NCBI RefSeq assembly: GCF_010668395.1
Contig: NZ_WUEY01000006.1
Location: 1 to 64,000 of the forward strand
Reading direction: 5' to 3'
DNA: 64,000 nt
DNA from: Martinezella lusitana
GTDB lineage: Bacteria; Pseudomonadota; Alphaproteobacteria; Rhizobiales; Rhizobiaceae
Shown piece by piece: positions 1 through 8,633 of this stretch. How positions within the stretch are numbered: the stretch's first letter is position 1; each line of letters opens with the position of its first letter. The position numbers and the translations under genes were made by a program. The notes beneath the pieces are model-generated. The model saw only the letters and a list, made by a program, of their open reading frames with translations, ran no database searches and was not told where the DNA came from.

Positions 1-11
1 TGCTCATCCAT
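1..11 (-). CDS. 5' end of a gene leaving the window on the left
   Basis: Only the start is present. The minus strand shows a near-perfect Shine-Dalgarno AAGGAGG (plus positions 16-22) followed by ATG at 11-9 and a second ATG at 7-5. The second ATG has the better spacing (8 nt) from the ribosome site. Only three codons are visible, so no function can be given. The gene is read in the same direction as the OmpA-like gene to its right, but a candidate terminator separates them. Confidence 0.4.
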
Positions 12-92
12 ATAACCTCCTTGTTTGAAGTCTGGGCCACGCCAGCGGTTCAAGCAGGAGGTCTCTCAACTACCGTGTAAAACTCGTCCAGT

Positions 93-111
93 CCTCCACC
101 GTAGGTGGAGG
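93..111 (+). terminator. Hairpin followed by a short T-rich stretch
   Basis: Perfect 8-bp stem CCTCCACC / GGTGGAGG with a 3-nt loop, followed by TTTATTCTT on the plus strand. No plus-strand gene lies upstream inside the window, so it may be a chance structure or the end of a short RNA. Weak evidence. Confidence 0.25.
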
Positions 112-132
112 TTTATTCTTGATATAATGAAA

Positions 133-154
133 GGCCGCCGGTTTCCCGGCGGCC
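133..154 (-). terminator. Intrinsic terminator of the OmpA-like gene
   Basis: Perfect 9-bp stem GGCCGCCGG / CCGGCGGCC with a 4-nt loop. Read on the minus strand it is followed by TTTCATTAT. It lies 27 bp beyond the OmpA-like stop codon, in the right orientation to end that transcript. Confidence 0.6.
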
Positions 155-180
155 CTCATAGCCTGTCTGTAAACCAAGGC

Positions 181-2685
181 TTACCGATTGGACGCGACCG
201 GGCGCACCAGCGGCGTGATGCGGCGGATCGTGACGCGGCGGTTTTCCTGCGATGGGCCGAGCGTATTCACCTTGAGATACTGCTCGCCATACCCCTGGGT
301 AACCAGGTTTTCGGCCGGAATGCCGTAGACATCCGTCAGCACATTGGCGACCGATTCCGCGCGGCGGTCAGACAGGATCAGGTTGCTCTCCGCCGAACCC
401 ACGGCATCCGTATGGCCTTCGATGAGGAAGGTTTCGGTCGGATCACGCTTGATGATCTGCGATATGCCGTCGGCTACACCGCGCAGCGTGCTGGCCTGAG
501 TCATGGGAATGTCGGCGCTGCCCGTTGCGAAAGTGATCGTATCCAGGTCGATACGGCGGATCTTGTCACGGATACGGGCCGAATAACGGACTTCGTTGAC
601 CGAATAGATACGCTCGACCGGCTCGACCGGCGGTTCGCGCAGGAAGTCGTAGTAATCAGCATTGCGGTTGGATGCCGTGTCGATGATGTACTGGCTCAGC
701 GGAATGAGCAGGCGCATCGGCGGCAGATCGTCGCCCGGATCGCGGAAGTAATCGTCATTGTCGGGCCGGTCTTCCAGCTCCGGCGAATAGAACAGCACGT
801 ATTCATGGCCTCGGGCATCGATACGCGAGCGCTGGATGATATCGCCGTAGCGGTTGCGGATCGTTACGACGCGATCGCCGTCGGGCTGATCGATCGTCTC
901 GCGATAGCGGTCGCGCGGCAGCTGTTCGTAGATCGGCCGCTCGCCGCCTCGGATGAAGCGCTCGCTATCGTCGTGACGCACCACATAGGTATTGTCGACG
1001 TTGACGATCGTCCGGTTGTCCTGATTGATAATGGTCTGGACCGCGGTTCCCTGCGGCGGGACGAAGTCCGGCCGGCGATCGATGCGGCGGCCCTGCTCGC
1101 TGGTCACGGCTTCCATCTTCACCGGCGGCTGCGGCTGTCCGCCACCTGCGGCGCGCTGCGCCTCGGCGTCGGAGGTCGGCGGCTTGCTGTAAGCCGGCGG
1201 CGGCTGCTGTCCCGGATTGTTCTGAGCCTGGCCTTTCTGGCCCTGACCGGCCTGACCACGACCGCCCTGGGCGCCCGGCGCACCGGGATTCTGACCGTTG
1301 TTCAGATGTTCGCCCCGGCGAAAGGCACCCTTCTGGCTGTCCAGAACCGCGCTGCCATTTTCAACCGGCAGGATGACCGGGCCGTTGGCGGAAGCCGGAT
1401 TTTCCGCGATCTTCTTGCGGCGTTCCAGTTCCTGGGGCGAGACCTGCTCGGCCGGAGGCAGCTGGATTTCGCCGGCCTGCTGGCCGTTGCCGTTGGCCGG
1501 TGCGGGCGTGGCCGTCCCCTGGGCGGGCGTCTCCGCGCCGTTTGCCGGCTGCTGCTTGCCGGGTTGCGGCGTGGTTGCCTGATTGCCGGGTTGCGCGGGC
1601 TGTGCCTGCGGCTCACCCTTCTGCGCCGGCTGCTGCGGATTGGCGCCGGGCTCCTCGCCCTGCTGCTGGTTCTGCGGCTGCTTGCCGTGGTTCTTGCCTG
1701 CGCCCGGCTTCTGCCCCTGTTGGGTGCCAGCGGTCGCCGGCGTTCCGGGCTGAGCTTCAGGCTGCGCCTGTGTCGCGGGCTGCGTCTCCGTGCCCGGCTG
1801 AGCCTTGTGACCCTGCGACGGTTCGCCGGCAGGCGCCTGCGGCTGTTCGGCCGGCTGCTTCGCCGGGTTTTCGGACTGGCCCTGCTTTGGATTGGCGTTT
1901 TGTGCGGGCTGAGCCTGATTTTCGGGCTGGGCCTTCTGATTCTGCGGCTCCTGGGCGGCGGGAGCCTCCTTCTGTGCCGGCGCAGGCTGCTGCGGCTTCG
2001 GCTTGCCCTTGGGCTCGGGTTTGGCTTCCGGCTGCGCTTCGGCGGCAGGCTGCTGCTGTTCTACCTTCGGCTGCGGCGCTTCCGCAGGCTGCTTTGCCTC
2101 GGGCTGCTTGGCCTTCGGCTTCGGCTGGGGCGCCGCAGGCTCCGCTTCCGGGGCGGCGGCCTTGGGCTGCGGCTTTGCCGCAGGCTGGGTCTGCTGCTCC
2201 TCGGCCGGCTGCTGATGCTGCTTCTTCGGTTCCGGCTGAGCCTCCGCCGCCGGCTGCTGGCGCTGGGGCTTCGGCTGCTCCTGCTCCGCGGGCTGCTGGT
2301 GCTGCGCCTTCGGCGGCTGAGCTTCCGGTTGCTGCTTTGCGGGCTTCTGCGGCTCGGCTTCGGGCGCCGCCTGCTTCATCTGGTGCTGCTGCTCCGCGCC
2401 ACCCTGGTGGGCAGGTTCGCCCTGGTGCTTCTGGCCCTGCGGTTCACCCTCTCCGCCACCGGCCTTCTTGTGCTTGAGCTGCTCTTCTTCCGACTGTGCT
2501 GCCGGCTCCTGCTGCGCCACCTCGAAACTTGTGTCGGCGGTCGCCGTGGATGCATCGGCCGCGCCGTTGTTCAGCAGTGCGATGGGCTGTTCGCGAAGCG
2601 CCGCGGCTGCCACCGGCTCGAATGCGAGCGATAGCGAAAGCAGCGGAAACGCGGCGCTGGCAAATAGTCTGGATCGCTTTCCCAT
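181..2685 (-). CDS. OmpA-family outer-membrane / peptidoglycan-associated protein with long Pro/Gln/Ala-rich region
   Basis: 834 residues. Residues 1 to about 28 are a Sec signal peptide (Arg/Lys, then a hydrophobic core, ending Val-Ala-Ala-Ala). Residues of roughly 60-430 are an extremely Pro/Gln/Ala/Glu/Lys-rich low-complexity region. A middle domain of about 530-700 has YVVRHDD and IIQRSRID-like strands. Residues about 711-830 are a standard OmpA/MotB peptidoglycan-binding domain with FATGSADI, GHTDAVGS, LSDRRAESV and a final NRRV. The role is inferred to be tethering the envelope to peptidoglycan. The start has a good AGAGGAGA ribosome site. It appears to be a single-gene unit divergent from the amino-acid importer. 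The low-complexity region is longer than in most OmpA-like proteins, which lack it. The precise partner is unknown. Confidence 0.85.
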   Translation of the reverse strand: MGKRSRLFASAAFPLLSLSLAFEPVAAAALREQPIALLNNGAADASTATADTSFEVAQQEPAAQSEEEQLKHKKAGGGEGEPQGQKHQGEPAHQGGAEQQHQMKQAAPEAEPQKPAKQQPEAQPPKAQHQQPAEQEQPKPQRQQPAAEAQPEPKKQHQQPAEEQQTQPAAKPQPKAAAPEAEPAAPQPKPKAKQPEAKQPAEAPQPKVEQQQPAAEAQPEAKPEPKGKPKPQQPAPAQKEAPAAQEPQNQKAQPENQAQPAQNANPKQGQSENPAKQPAEQPQAPAGEPSQGHKAQPGTETQPATQAQPEAQPGTPATAGTQQGQKPGAGKNHGKQPQNQQQGEEPGANPQQPAQKGEPQAQPAQPGNQATTPQPGKQQPANGAETPAQGTATPAPANGNGQQAGEIQLPPAEQVSPQELERRKKIAENPASANGPVILPVENGSAVLDSQKGAFRRGEHLNNGQNPGAPGAQGGRGQAGQGQKGQAQNNPGQQPPPAYSKPPTSDAEAQRAAGGGQPQPPVKMEAVTSEQGRRIDRRPDFVPPQGTAVQTIINQDNRTIVNVDNTYVVRHDDSERFIRGGERPIYEQLPRDRYRETIDQPDGDRVVTIRNRYGDIIQRSRIDARGHEYVLFYSPELEDRPDNDDYFRDPGDDLPPMRLLIPLSQYIIDTASNRNADYYDFLREPPVEPVERIYSVNEVRYSARIRDKIRRIDLDTITFATGSADIPMTQASTLRGVADGISQIIKRDPTETFLIEGHTDAVGSAESNLILSDRRAESVANVLTDVYGIPAENLVTQGYGEQYLKVNTLGPSQENRRVTIRRITPLVRPVASNR

Positions 2686-3052
2686 ATGGGTCTCCTCTTG
2701 TGATCTTTGTCCGCCGAATTGCGAATCTCAGCGGGCAAGGCGATGCCTCAGGAACCCGGCCAATTTTCGGTTCTCGTGAGGCTGAATCGCGGCAGGCCGC
2801 TATATGTTCCCGCACTATTAAGTTGCTGCAATTAACCCTGGCTGAATGCGGCGGATAGCTTTCGTTCAGATTTCGCCGTCGCGCGCCCGCATTGCGGCGG
2901 GATCCGGCAACGGAGGTCAGGCTCGTAATTCCAGTTGCTTTTTCCGAAAAAAAAGTACGAATATCGCCGCAAGGCGGGCCACCGGCCCGCTCCACTCGAG
3001 CCGTCTGCCAAAAACAATAATGGGCTGCCGGCCACCAACAGAGAGGATCAAA
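2686..3052. other. Divergent intergenic region, no gene seen
   Basis: This 367-bp region sits between the divergent OmpA-like and importer genes and must carry both promoters. It contains an A-run near 2947-2954 and a small palindrome GCGGGCC / GGCCCGC at 2974-2990. No convincing -35/-10 pair or coding region was identified. Confidence 0.5.
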
Positions 3053-3835
3053 ATGCGCATCTCCACCCGTCTCTTTGCCGCTGCGTCCTTTGCCGCGATG
3101 TCGCTTCTCGCCGGCGCGGCGCTTGCCGACGGCGACTCGCTCGTCTTTGGCACGGACGCGACCTACCCGCCGTTCGAATCGCTTGACGCCGGCGGCAAGT
3201 TCATCGGCTTCGACATCGATATAACCAATGCGCTTTGCGATCAGATGAAGATCAAGTGCACCTTCGTGAACCAGGATTTCGACGGCATCATTCCTGCCCT
3301 GCAGGCCAAGAAGTTCGATGCCATCATCTCGTCCATGTCGATCACGCCGGAACGCCAGAAGATCGTCGACTTCACCAACAAGATCTACAACACGCCGCCG
3401 GCGATCGCCGTCCCGAAGGACTCTCCTCTCAAGGACGCAACCGACGAAGCCCTGAAGGGCAAGACGATCGGCGCGCAGTCCTCCACCACGCACGCCAACT
3501 ACGCCACGGCCCATCTGAAGGACGCCGAACTCAAGCTTTATCCGTCGGCTGACGAATACAAGCTCGATCTCAGCAACGGCCGCATCGATGCCGCCATCGA
3601 CGACGTCGTCGTGCTGTCGGAATGGGTGAAGTCGGATGCCGGCAGCTGCTGCAAGATGCTCGGCACGCTGAAGATCGATCCGGTCGTCAATGGCGAAGGC
3701 GCAGGCATCGCCATCCGCAAGGGCGACACGGCTCTGAAGGACAAGCTCAACGCCGCGATCGCTGCGATCCGCGCCGACGGCACCTACAAGAAGATCCAGG
3801 ACAAGTATTTCGATTTCGACGTCTACGGCGACTGA
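3053..3835 (+). CDS. Polar amino-acid ABC transporter, periplasmic substrate-binding protein
   Basis: 260 residues of the SBP_bac_3 family (lysine/arginine/ornithine, histidine, octopine/nopaline type). Residues 1-26 are a Sec signal peptide ending Ala-Leu-Ala. The mature protein opens with the typical FGTDATYPPFES strand, followed by GFDIDI, a central GKTIGAQSSTTH hinge region and NGRIDAAIDD near the C-terminus. The ATG at 3053 is chosen over the longer open frame because it has GAGAGGA upstream and begins the signal peptide. It is the first gene of a binding-protein, permease, permease operon. A strong terminator-like hairpin after it probably gives excess binding protein over permeases. 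The exact amino acid cannot be told from sequence. Confidence 0.9.
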   Translation: MRISTRLFAAASFAAMSLLAGAALADGDSLVFGTDATYPPFESLDAGGKFIGFDIDITNALCDQMKIKCTFVNQDFDGIIPALQAKKFDAIISSMSITPERQKIVDFTNKIYNTPPAIAVPKDSPLKDATDEALKGKTIGAQSSTTHANYATAHLKDAELKLYPSADEYKLDLSNGRIDAAIDDVVVLSEWVKSDAGSCCKMLGTLKIDPVVNGEGAGIAIRKGDTALKDKLNAAIAAIRADGTYKKIQDKYFDFDVYGD

Positions 3836-3863
3836 TCGCCGGTCGATTTCCTTGGAAAAGATC

Positions 3864-3893
3864 ACGGCGGAAGCTTGCTCTTCCGCCGTTTTT
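3864..3893 (+). terminator. Terminator/attenuator between binding protein and permeases
   Basis: Perfect 10-bp stem ACGGCGGAAG / CTTCCGCCGT with a 6-nt loop, followed by a T-run. Such an intercistronic terminator usually allows partial read-through and sets the ratio of binding protein to membrane subunits. Confidence 0.75.
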
Positions 3894-3953
3894 GTTTGAC
3901 AACGAGAAGAATATAAGCAGAAACGCGGCAAAAGCCGCTAGGGGAAATACAGC

Positions 3954-4757
3954 ATGAGCGGATTGTTTTCCGCCCTTGGTTCCTTGTGGACCTGGTTGAG
4001 TACGATTTTCGACCCATTGTGTGGTCCGGTCGGACTGTTCACAATATTCGGCCAGAATACGATGCTCGCCTGTGGTGATACGGGATGGGGCGATGAGTTG
4101 GCCGGCGGTCTGAAGATCACGATTGCCGTCTCGGTCTTGACACTGCCGCTTGGCATTATCATCGGCTTCTTCGTCGCGCTCGCGCAGCAATCGGAGGAAA
4201 AGTCGCTGCGGCTTGCCGCAGGCATATTCACCACGATTTTTCGCGGCTTGCCGGAACTGCTGACGCTGTTCATCATCTACTATGGCATGCAGATCCTGCT
4301 GCAATCGCTGCTTGCCAAGTTCGGTTACGATGGTCCCATCGAGATCAATGCCTTCGCGGCCGGCATGGTCGCCCTGGCGATCGTGTTTTCAGCCTATTGC
4401 TCGGAAGTGCTTCTGTCGGCCTTCAAGGCGATCCCCAAGGGCCAGTACGAGGCGGGCGATGCGCTTGGCTTCCATCGCGCGCGCACCATGCGGCTCATTA
4501 TCGTGCCGCAACTCGTCCGCATCTCGCTGCCGAACCTCGGAAATCTCTGGATGAACCTGCTGAAGGACACATCCTACGTGTCGATCATCGGCCTTGCCGA
4601 CATCATCAGGCAGACCGGGATCGCCGTGCGCGCCACCAAGGCGCCCTTCACCTTCTATTCGATCGCCTGCCTCTTTTATCTGACGCTGGCCGTCATTTCC
4701 TCGATCGGCCTCTTCTACCTCGATCGCTGGGCCAAACGTGCGGAGGTTCATCGATGA
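3954..4757 (+). CDS. Polar amino-acid ABC transporter permease (HisQ/OccQ-like)
   Basis: 267 residues of the HisMQ permease family, with several membrane helices. The N-terminal part has FRGLPELLTLFIIYYG, the usual Arg-Gly-x-Pro-Glu motif of these permeases. The ATPase-coupling EAA loop is seen as YEAGDALGFHRARTM. Translation starts after AGGGGAA with 8-nt spacing. The stop overlaps the next start (ATGA at 4754-4757), so the two permeases are translationally coupled and should form a heterodimeric pore for a polar amino acid. Confidence 0.88.
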   Translation: MSGLFSALGSLWTWLSTIFDPLCGPVGLFTIFGQNTMLACGDTGWGDELAGGLKITIAVSVLTLPLGIIIGFFVALAQQSEEKSLRLAAGIFTTIFRGLPELLTLFIIYYGMQILLQSLLAKFGYDGPIEINAFAAGMVALAIVFSAYCSEVLLSAFKAIPKGQYEAGDALGFHRARTMRLIIVPQLVRISLPNLGNLWMNLLKDTSYVSIIGLADIIRQTGIAVRATKAPFTFYSIACLFYLTLAVISSIGLFYLDRWAKRAEVHR

Positions 4758-5584
4758 GCCATGCCGAAATTCTGATAGCGGCGCAGCCCGCGCCACCCAA
4801 GGCAGTCAGGACAATATCCAAGACGGCCATTGCCGGTTATTTCTTCCTGACGCTCTGGGCCATTCTCGGCGTCGCCCTGCTGGCGATGATCGTGACCGGC
4901 TGGGATGTCGACAAGCTCGAAACCTATGGGCCGAGGCTTCTCCACGGCCTTTGGATCACCGTAAAGCTCGTCGCCCTGTCTTTCGTTCTCGGCGCGATCC
5001 TGTCGATACCGCTGGCCTTCGCCCGCATGTCGAGCAACAGGATCCTGAGCACGCTGACCTATTGCTATGTCTACCTGTTCCGCGGCACCCCGCTGCTGGC
5101 GCAGATCTTCATGGTCTACTACGGCTTTCCGAGCTTCCGCTGGTTCTTCGAGGATATCGGCCTCTGGTGGTTCTTCAAGGATCCCTTCTATTGCGGCGTC
5201 TTCGCCATGACGCTGAACACGGCCGCCTATCAGACGGAAATCGTCCGAGGCGCCATCCAGAGCGTGCCGAAGGGCCAGACGGAAGCAGCAAATGCCCTCG
5301 GCATCCATACGTGGATCGCCTTCCGCAAGATCATCATTCCCCAGGCCCTCATTGTGGCGCTGCGTCCTTACGGCAACGAGATCATCCTGCTGATCAAGAG
5401 CTCGGCAACCGTCTCCATTATCACGGTCTTCGATCTCATGGGCGAGACACGCTATGCGTTCTCGCGCACCTACGACTACCAGATCTATCTCTGGGCGGCG
5501 ATCTTCTACCTGGTGATCGTCGAGCTGATGCGCAACGGCTGGGCGCGGATGGAAGGCCGGCTGACCCGGCATCTCAAGCGCTGA
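4754..5584 (+). CDS. Polar amino-acid ABC transporter permease (HisM/OccM-like)
   Basis: 276 residues and the partner permease of the preceding gene. It shows FRGTPLLAQIFMVYYG (the Arg-Gly-Thr-Pro motif) and the EAA loop EAANALGIHTW. The ATG at 4754 is selected because it forms an ATGA overlap with the upstream stop and removes an unrelated 119-codon leader present in the longer open frame. No ATP-binding subunit gene follows; the next gene is usg. The importer must therefore borrow an ATPase encoded elsewhere, or the operon has lost it. Confidence 0.88.
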   Translation: MSHAEILIAAQPAPPKAVRTISKTAIAGYFFLTLWAILGVALLAMIVTGWDVDKLETYGPRLLHGLWITVKLVALSFVLGAILSIPLAFARMSSNRILSTLTYCYVYLFRGTPLLAQIFMVYYGFPSFRWFFEDIGLWWFFKDPFYCGVFAMTLNTAAYQTEIVRGAIQSVPKGQTEAANALGIHTWIAFRKIIIPQALIVALRPYGNEIILLIKSSATVSIITVFDLMGETRYAFSRTYDYQIYLWAAIFYLVIVELMRNGWARMEGRLTRHLKR

Positions 5585-5589
5585 TCTTT

Positions 5590-5618
5590 CAGAAGCGGCG
5601 CGCAAGGCGCCGCTTCTG
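5590..5618 (+). terminator. Hairpin ending the amino-acid importer operon
   Basis: Perfect 12-bp stem CAGAAGCGGCGC / GCGCCGCTTCTG immediately after the second permease stop. It lacks a clear T-run, so it may act as an mRNA-stabilising 3' hairpin as much as a terminator. Confidence 0.5.
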
Positions 5619-5762
5619 GCAGCACTCACGCATCATCGCTGCCAACATATTGATTTATCGCAATAAATTTCCTTCATGACGGTTTTGTAAAGCTTGAGTT
5701 TACCATGAGCTGTTTCCATATTCTTGTGACCATGAGTCACGAAGAACGGAAAGTGAAAGCTC

Positions 5763-6029
5763 ATGCACGAAGACATGCAAAAGCAGTTGCAGGGTTATGG
5801 GTTGACGACGGCGCAGATTTTCTATCGCCTGCCCGATCATCCGCAGTTTCTCCAGACCTATATCTGGCAGGACTATGACCTTGCCCCGAACTTCCCGGAA
5901 ATGCGCGGCTTCCTGAAATTCTGGCAGGAGAAGCTGGACGGGCCGCTTCATTCCGTGCGCTATGTGCACCGCAAGCTGATTTCGGCAAGCGAATGGCGCG
6001 CAGTGAAGGGGGAGTTCATCCTTCACTAG
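5763..6029 (+). CDS. usg: Usg family protein
   Basis: 88 residues matching the small alphaproteobacterial Usg family, named for lying upstream of trpF in Caulobacter. Recognisable stretches are LTTAQIFYRLPDHP, YIWQDYDLAP and FPEMRGFLKFW. The molecular function is unknown. Here it is not next to trp genes but stands alone between an importer and a methyltransferase gene. An ATG four codons downstream (5775) is an alternative start. Confidence 0.8.
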   Translation: MHEDMQKQLQGYGLTTAQIFYRLPDHPQFLQTYIWQDYDLAPNFPEMRGFLKFWQEKLDGPLHSVRYVHRKLISASEWRAVKGEFILH

Positions 6030-6167
6030 CCGCCTCCCCAAGCATTCCATGCCGTGAGCGCCCGACTGCGGATTATGGCGGCACGCCATCTCTCGCCGCG
6101 CCGCAAGCATTGCAAAAGCCGATCAGTCGTCTTAATGCCTGCGTAACAAAAGGAAGGGCCGGCATCC

Positions 6168-6992
6168 ATGGCAAAGAAGAAGATCGACGAAGACGCGCTT
6201 GCGGAAGCCTATAACCGCGCATTGGCGCTGGAGAAGGCCGGCGACATCGATGCCGCCGTGCAGGCCTATGAAGAAGTGCTGGCCCTCGATCCGGAAGATC
6301 ACGGCGGCGCCGCCGTTCGCATCGCTTCGATGGGCCGGGGCGAAACGCCCGTCAAGGCGCCCGACGCCTATGTCGAGACCCTGTTCGATCAGCATGCCGA
6401 GGTTTTCGAAGACGTGCTGGTGGAGCAGCTCGGCTACCATGTCCCGGTTCTCGTTCGCCAGCGCCTGCAGACGCTCGGCCTCGGCCCCTTCAAGCGCATG
6501 CTCGACCTCGGCTGCGGCACGGGCCTGACGGGCGGCACGCTGCGCGATATCGTCGGGGATATCACCGGCATCGACATTTCCGAGAACATGGTCGAAGTCG
6601 CCCATGAAAAGGACATCTACGAAACCCTTTTCGTCGCCGAGGTCGAAGACTTCCTCGACGACAACGACGAAGAGCCCTTCGACCTGATTACCGCGACCGA
6701 TGTCCTGCCCTATCTCGGCGCGCTGGAACCCCTCTTCTTTGGCACCGCCGAAAACATGACGCCGGGCGGCCTCTTCATCTTCTCGTCGGAAACCTTGCCC
6801 GAGGCCGCCATGGCTGGCCGTCCCTACATGGTCGGTCCTCACCAGCGTTTCGCCCATTCCGAAGCCTATGTGCGTGAACGGCTGACCGCGACCGGCTTCG
6901 AACTCGTCGAAATCACCGACATCAACGTCCGCATGGAAGACGGCCAACCGACGCCGGGCCATCTGGTCGTCGCTCGCCGCCTTGCCGATTGA
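6168..6992 (+). CDS. TPR-containing class I SAM-dependent methyltransferase
   Basis: 274 residues. The N-terminus (about 8-42) reads as one TPR-like helical pair (AYNRALALEKAGDIDAAVQ followed by YEEVLALDPED). From about 110 there is a Rossmann methyltransferase core: motif I LDLGCGTGLTG, then GIDISENMVEVA, a post-motif acidic segment and ATDVLPYLG. The substrate is unknown. Relatives are often annotated as TPR methyltransferases acting on small molecules. AGGAAGGG lies upstream of the start. It stands alone and is followed by a hairpin terminator. Confidence 0.8.
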   Translation: MAKKKIDEDALAEAYNRALALEKAGDIDAAVQAYEEVLALDPEDHGGAAVRIASMGRGETPVKAPDAYVETLFDQHAEVFEDVLVEQLGYHVPVLVRQRLQTLGLGPFKRMLDLGCGTGLTGGTLRDIVGDITGIDISENMVEVAHEKDIYETLFVAEVEDFLDDNDEEPFDLITATDVLPYLGALEPLFFGTAENMTPGGLFIFSSETLPEAAMAGRPYMVGPHQRFAHSEAYVRERLTATGFELVEITDINVRMEDGQPTPGHLVVARRLAD

Positions 6993-7012
6993 GGCTAAAT
7001 ATCCCAGGCAGG

Positions 7013-7040
7013 AATAGTTATCCTTTTGGATAACTATTTT
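7013..7040 (+). terminator. Terminator of the methyltransferase gene
   Basis: Perfect 11-bp stem AATAGTTATCC / GGATAACTATT with a TTTT loop, followed by TTCTT. It lies 20 bp after the methyltransferase stop. Confidence 0.7.
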
Positions 7041-7120
7041 CTTGCGCAACGACGCGGCAGTTGATACTTAGCCATTCAGATAAGTTTCAGCTCGATCCTT
7101 GATGTGGGAAAGGTCGTCGC

Positions 7121-7813
7121 ATGTCCCTTGTTCTCTACCAGCATCCCCTCGCCTCGTTTTGCCACAAGGTGCTGATGGCGCTTTATGAAAACGGAACGCC
7201 GTTCGAAAGCCGGATCATCGATCTCGGCAACGCGGAATCGCGCGCCTCGCTGGCGCGCCTCTGGCCGCTCGCCAAGTTTCCGGTCCTGCGCGACGAAGCA
7301 CTCGACAGCACCGTTCCGGAAACCAGCATCATCATTGAATATCTCGACCGGCACTATCCCGGCGTAACGCAACTCTTGCCGACGGACCTGTCGGATGCCC
7401 TGTGCGTCCGGCTCTGGGATCGCTTCTTCGACCTCTATGTGCAGGATCCGATGCAAAAGATCGTGGCGGACGTGCTGCGGGCAAATGAGGACAAGAGTCC
7501 TCAGAGCGTATCCGAGGCACAGGCATTGCTGTCCACGGCTTATGGAATGATCGAAAAGCAGCTGGACGGGAAAACCTGGATCACAGGCGACAATCTGACA
7601 ATGGCCGACTGCGCCGCGGCGCCGGCCTTGTTCTATGCCGAAACCCTTGTTCCCTTTGGTGAGGGGCATGAGCGCTTGAAGGCATATTATCGGCGCCTCC
7701 TCGAGCGCCCTTCCTTCGCCCGCGTTCTCAAGGAAGCCATGCCCTATTTCCACATGTATCCTTACAATGAGAAACTGCCGGCACAATTCCGGCCGGAAAA
7801 ACCGAATGCTTGA
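7121..7813 (+). CDS. Glutathione S-transferase family protein
   Basis: 230 residues with a two-domain GST fold. The thioredoxin-like N-domain contains LYQHPLASFCHKVLMAL, a Ser/Cys-bearing active-site helix start, then FPVLRDE and PETSIIIEYLD (the glutathione-binding Glu-Thr-Ser). The helical C-domain has ITGDNLTMADCAAAP, the N-capping box typical of GSTs. It is the first gene of a coupled GST-ArsR-SRPBCC trio, with 8-nt overlap to the regulator. Substrate unknown; detoxification or a glutathione-dependent conversion is inferred. Confidence 0.87.
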   Translation: MSLVLYQHPLASFCHKVLMALYENGTPFESRIIDLGNAESRASLARLWPLAKFPVLRDEALDSTVPETSIIIEYLDRHYPGVTQLLPTDLSDALCVRLWDRFFDLYVQDPMQKIVADVLRANEDKSPQSVSEAQALLSTAYGMIEKQLDGKTWITGDNLTMADCAAAPALFYAETLVPFGEGHERLKAYYRRLLERPSFARVLKEAMPYFHMYPYNEKLPAQFRPEKPNA

Positions 7814-8150
7814 GGAACCGCAGGCACTCGACCGCATGTTCCAGGCCCTTTCCGATCAGAGCCGGCGCGGCATGATCGACCGGCTCGGTCGCGGACCCGC
7901 TTCCGTCACGGAACTGGCGCAACCGCTGGACATGGCGCTACCGACCGTGATGAAGCATCTGCAGGTGCTGGAGACAAGCGGGCTGGTACTATCGGAAAAA
8001 GCCGGCCGGGTGCGGACCTATCACCTGCGCAGGGAGGCGCTGGCATCCGTCGAGCGCTGGATTGCCGAGCGCAAGGCATCCTGGAACAAGACGTTCGACC
8101 GGCTCGACCTGTTCCTGGCGGAGACATCGACGGAGACGACAGGCGAATGA
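7806..8150 (+). CDS. ArsR-family winged-helix transcriptional regulator
   Basis: 114 residues. The winged helix is clear: FQALSDQSRRGMIDRL, then SVTELAQPLDMALPTVMKHL (recognition helix) and a wing KAGRVRTYHL. No metal-binding Cys cluster of classic ArsR is visible. It belongs to the group usually co-encoded with AHSA1/SRPBCC proteins. The start at 7806 (MLEEPQAL) overlaps the GST stop by 8 nt, and the stop overlaps the next start (ATGA), so all three genes are one operon. It probably regulates that operon; the signal is unknown. Confidence 0.87.
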   Translation: MLEEPQALDRMFQALSDQSRRGMIDRLGRGPASVTELAQPLDMALPTVMKHLQVLETSGLVLSEKAGRVRTYHLRREALASVERWIAERKASWNKTFDRLDLFLAETSTETTGE

Positions 8151-8623
8151 GCGAACGATCGACCGAGCATACGACCATCACCATAGAACGCCATTTCAAC
8201 GCACCGCTGCCGCGGGTTTTCAGCGCCTGGGCGATCCCGGAGCAGAAGCGGCAATGGTTTGGCTGCCATGGGGATTGGAAGCCGCTGGATTTCCATCTCG
8301 ATTTCCGCGCCGGCGGCAGCGAAAGCAACCGTGTCGCCTCCACGGATGGCGTCGTGCATGCCTATCAGGCGCGCTATATCGACGTCGTCCCGAACGAGCG
8401 CTTCATCTACGCCTTCGACATGATGCTCGACGACGTCAGAATTTCCGTGTCGCTGGCAACGGTCAGCTTTGCCGAGGAGCCCGGCGGCACGAAGATGACC
8501 TTCGTCGAACAGGTCGTGTTCCTCGACGGCTACGGCGACAACGGCTCTCGGCTCGCAGGCACGGAAATAGGCTTCGATAATCTCAGGCTCTATGTCGAGG
8601 GAGACGACACCAGACCCAATTAA
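8147..8623 (+). CDS. SRPBCC / AHSA1 domain protein
   Basis: 158 residues of the START-like superfamily. The fold begins ITIERHFNAPLPRVFSAWA, followed by WFGCHGDWKP, a GGS turn and the C-terminal helix region DNLRLYVEGDD. These proteins form a hydrophobic cavity and are commonly coupled to ArsR-type regulators as here (ATGA overlap at 8147-8150). Ligand or reaction unknown. Confidence 0.85.
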   Translation: MSERSTEHTTITIERHFNAPLPRVFSAWAIPEQKRQWFGCHGDWKPLDFHLDFRAGGSESNRVASTDGVVHAYQARYIDVVPNERFIYAFDMMLDDVRISVSLATVSFAEEPGGTKMTFVEQVVFLDGYGDNGSRLAGTEIGFDNLRLYVEGDDTRPN

Positions 8624-8633
8624 AGCAACTCCA

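Noticed and set aside
25..2634. 869-codon open frame on the plus strand opposite the OmpA-like gene
   Set aside because: Shadow of a GC-rich, repetitive gene on the other strand. Arg/Leu-rich translation, no ribosome site, no recognisable domain.
2444..3931. 495-codon minus-strand frame opposite the amino-acid binding protein
   Set aside because: Crosses an obvious divergent intergenic region and a strong terminator; antisense shadow.
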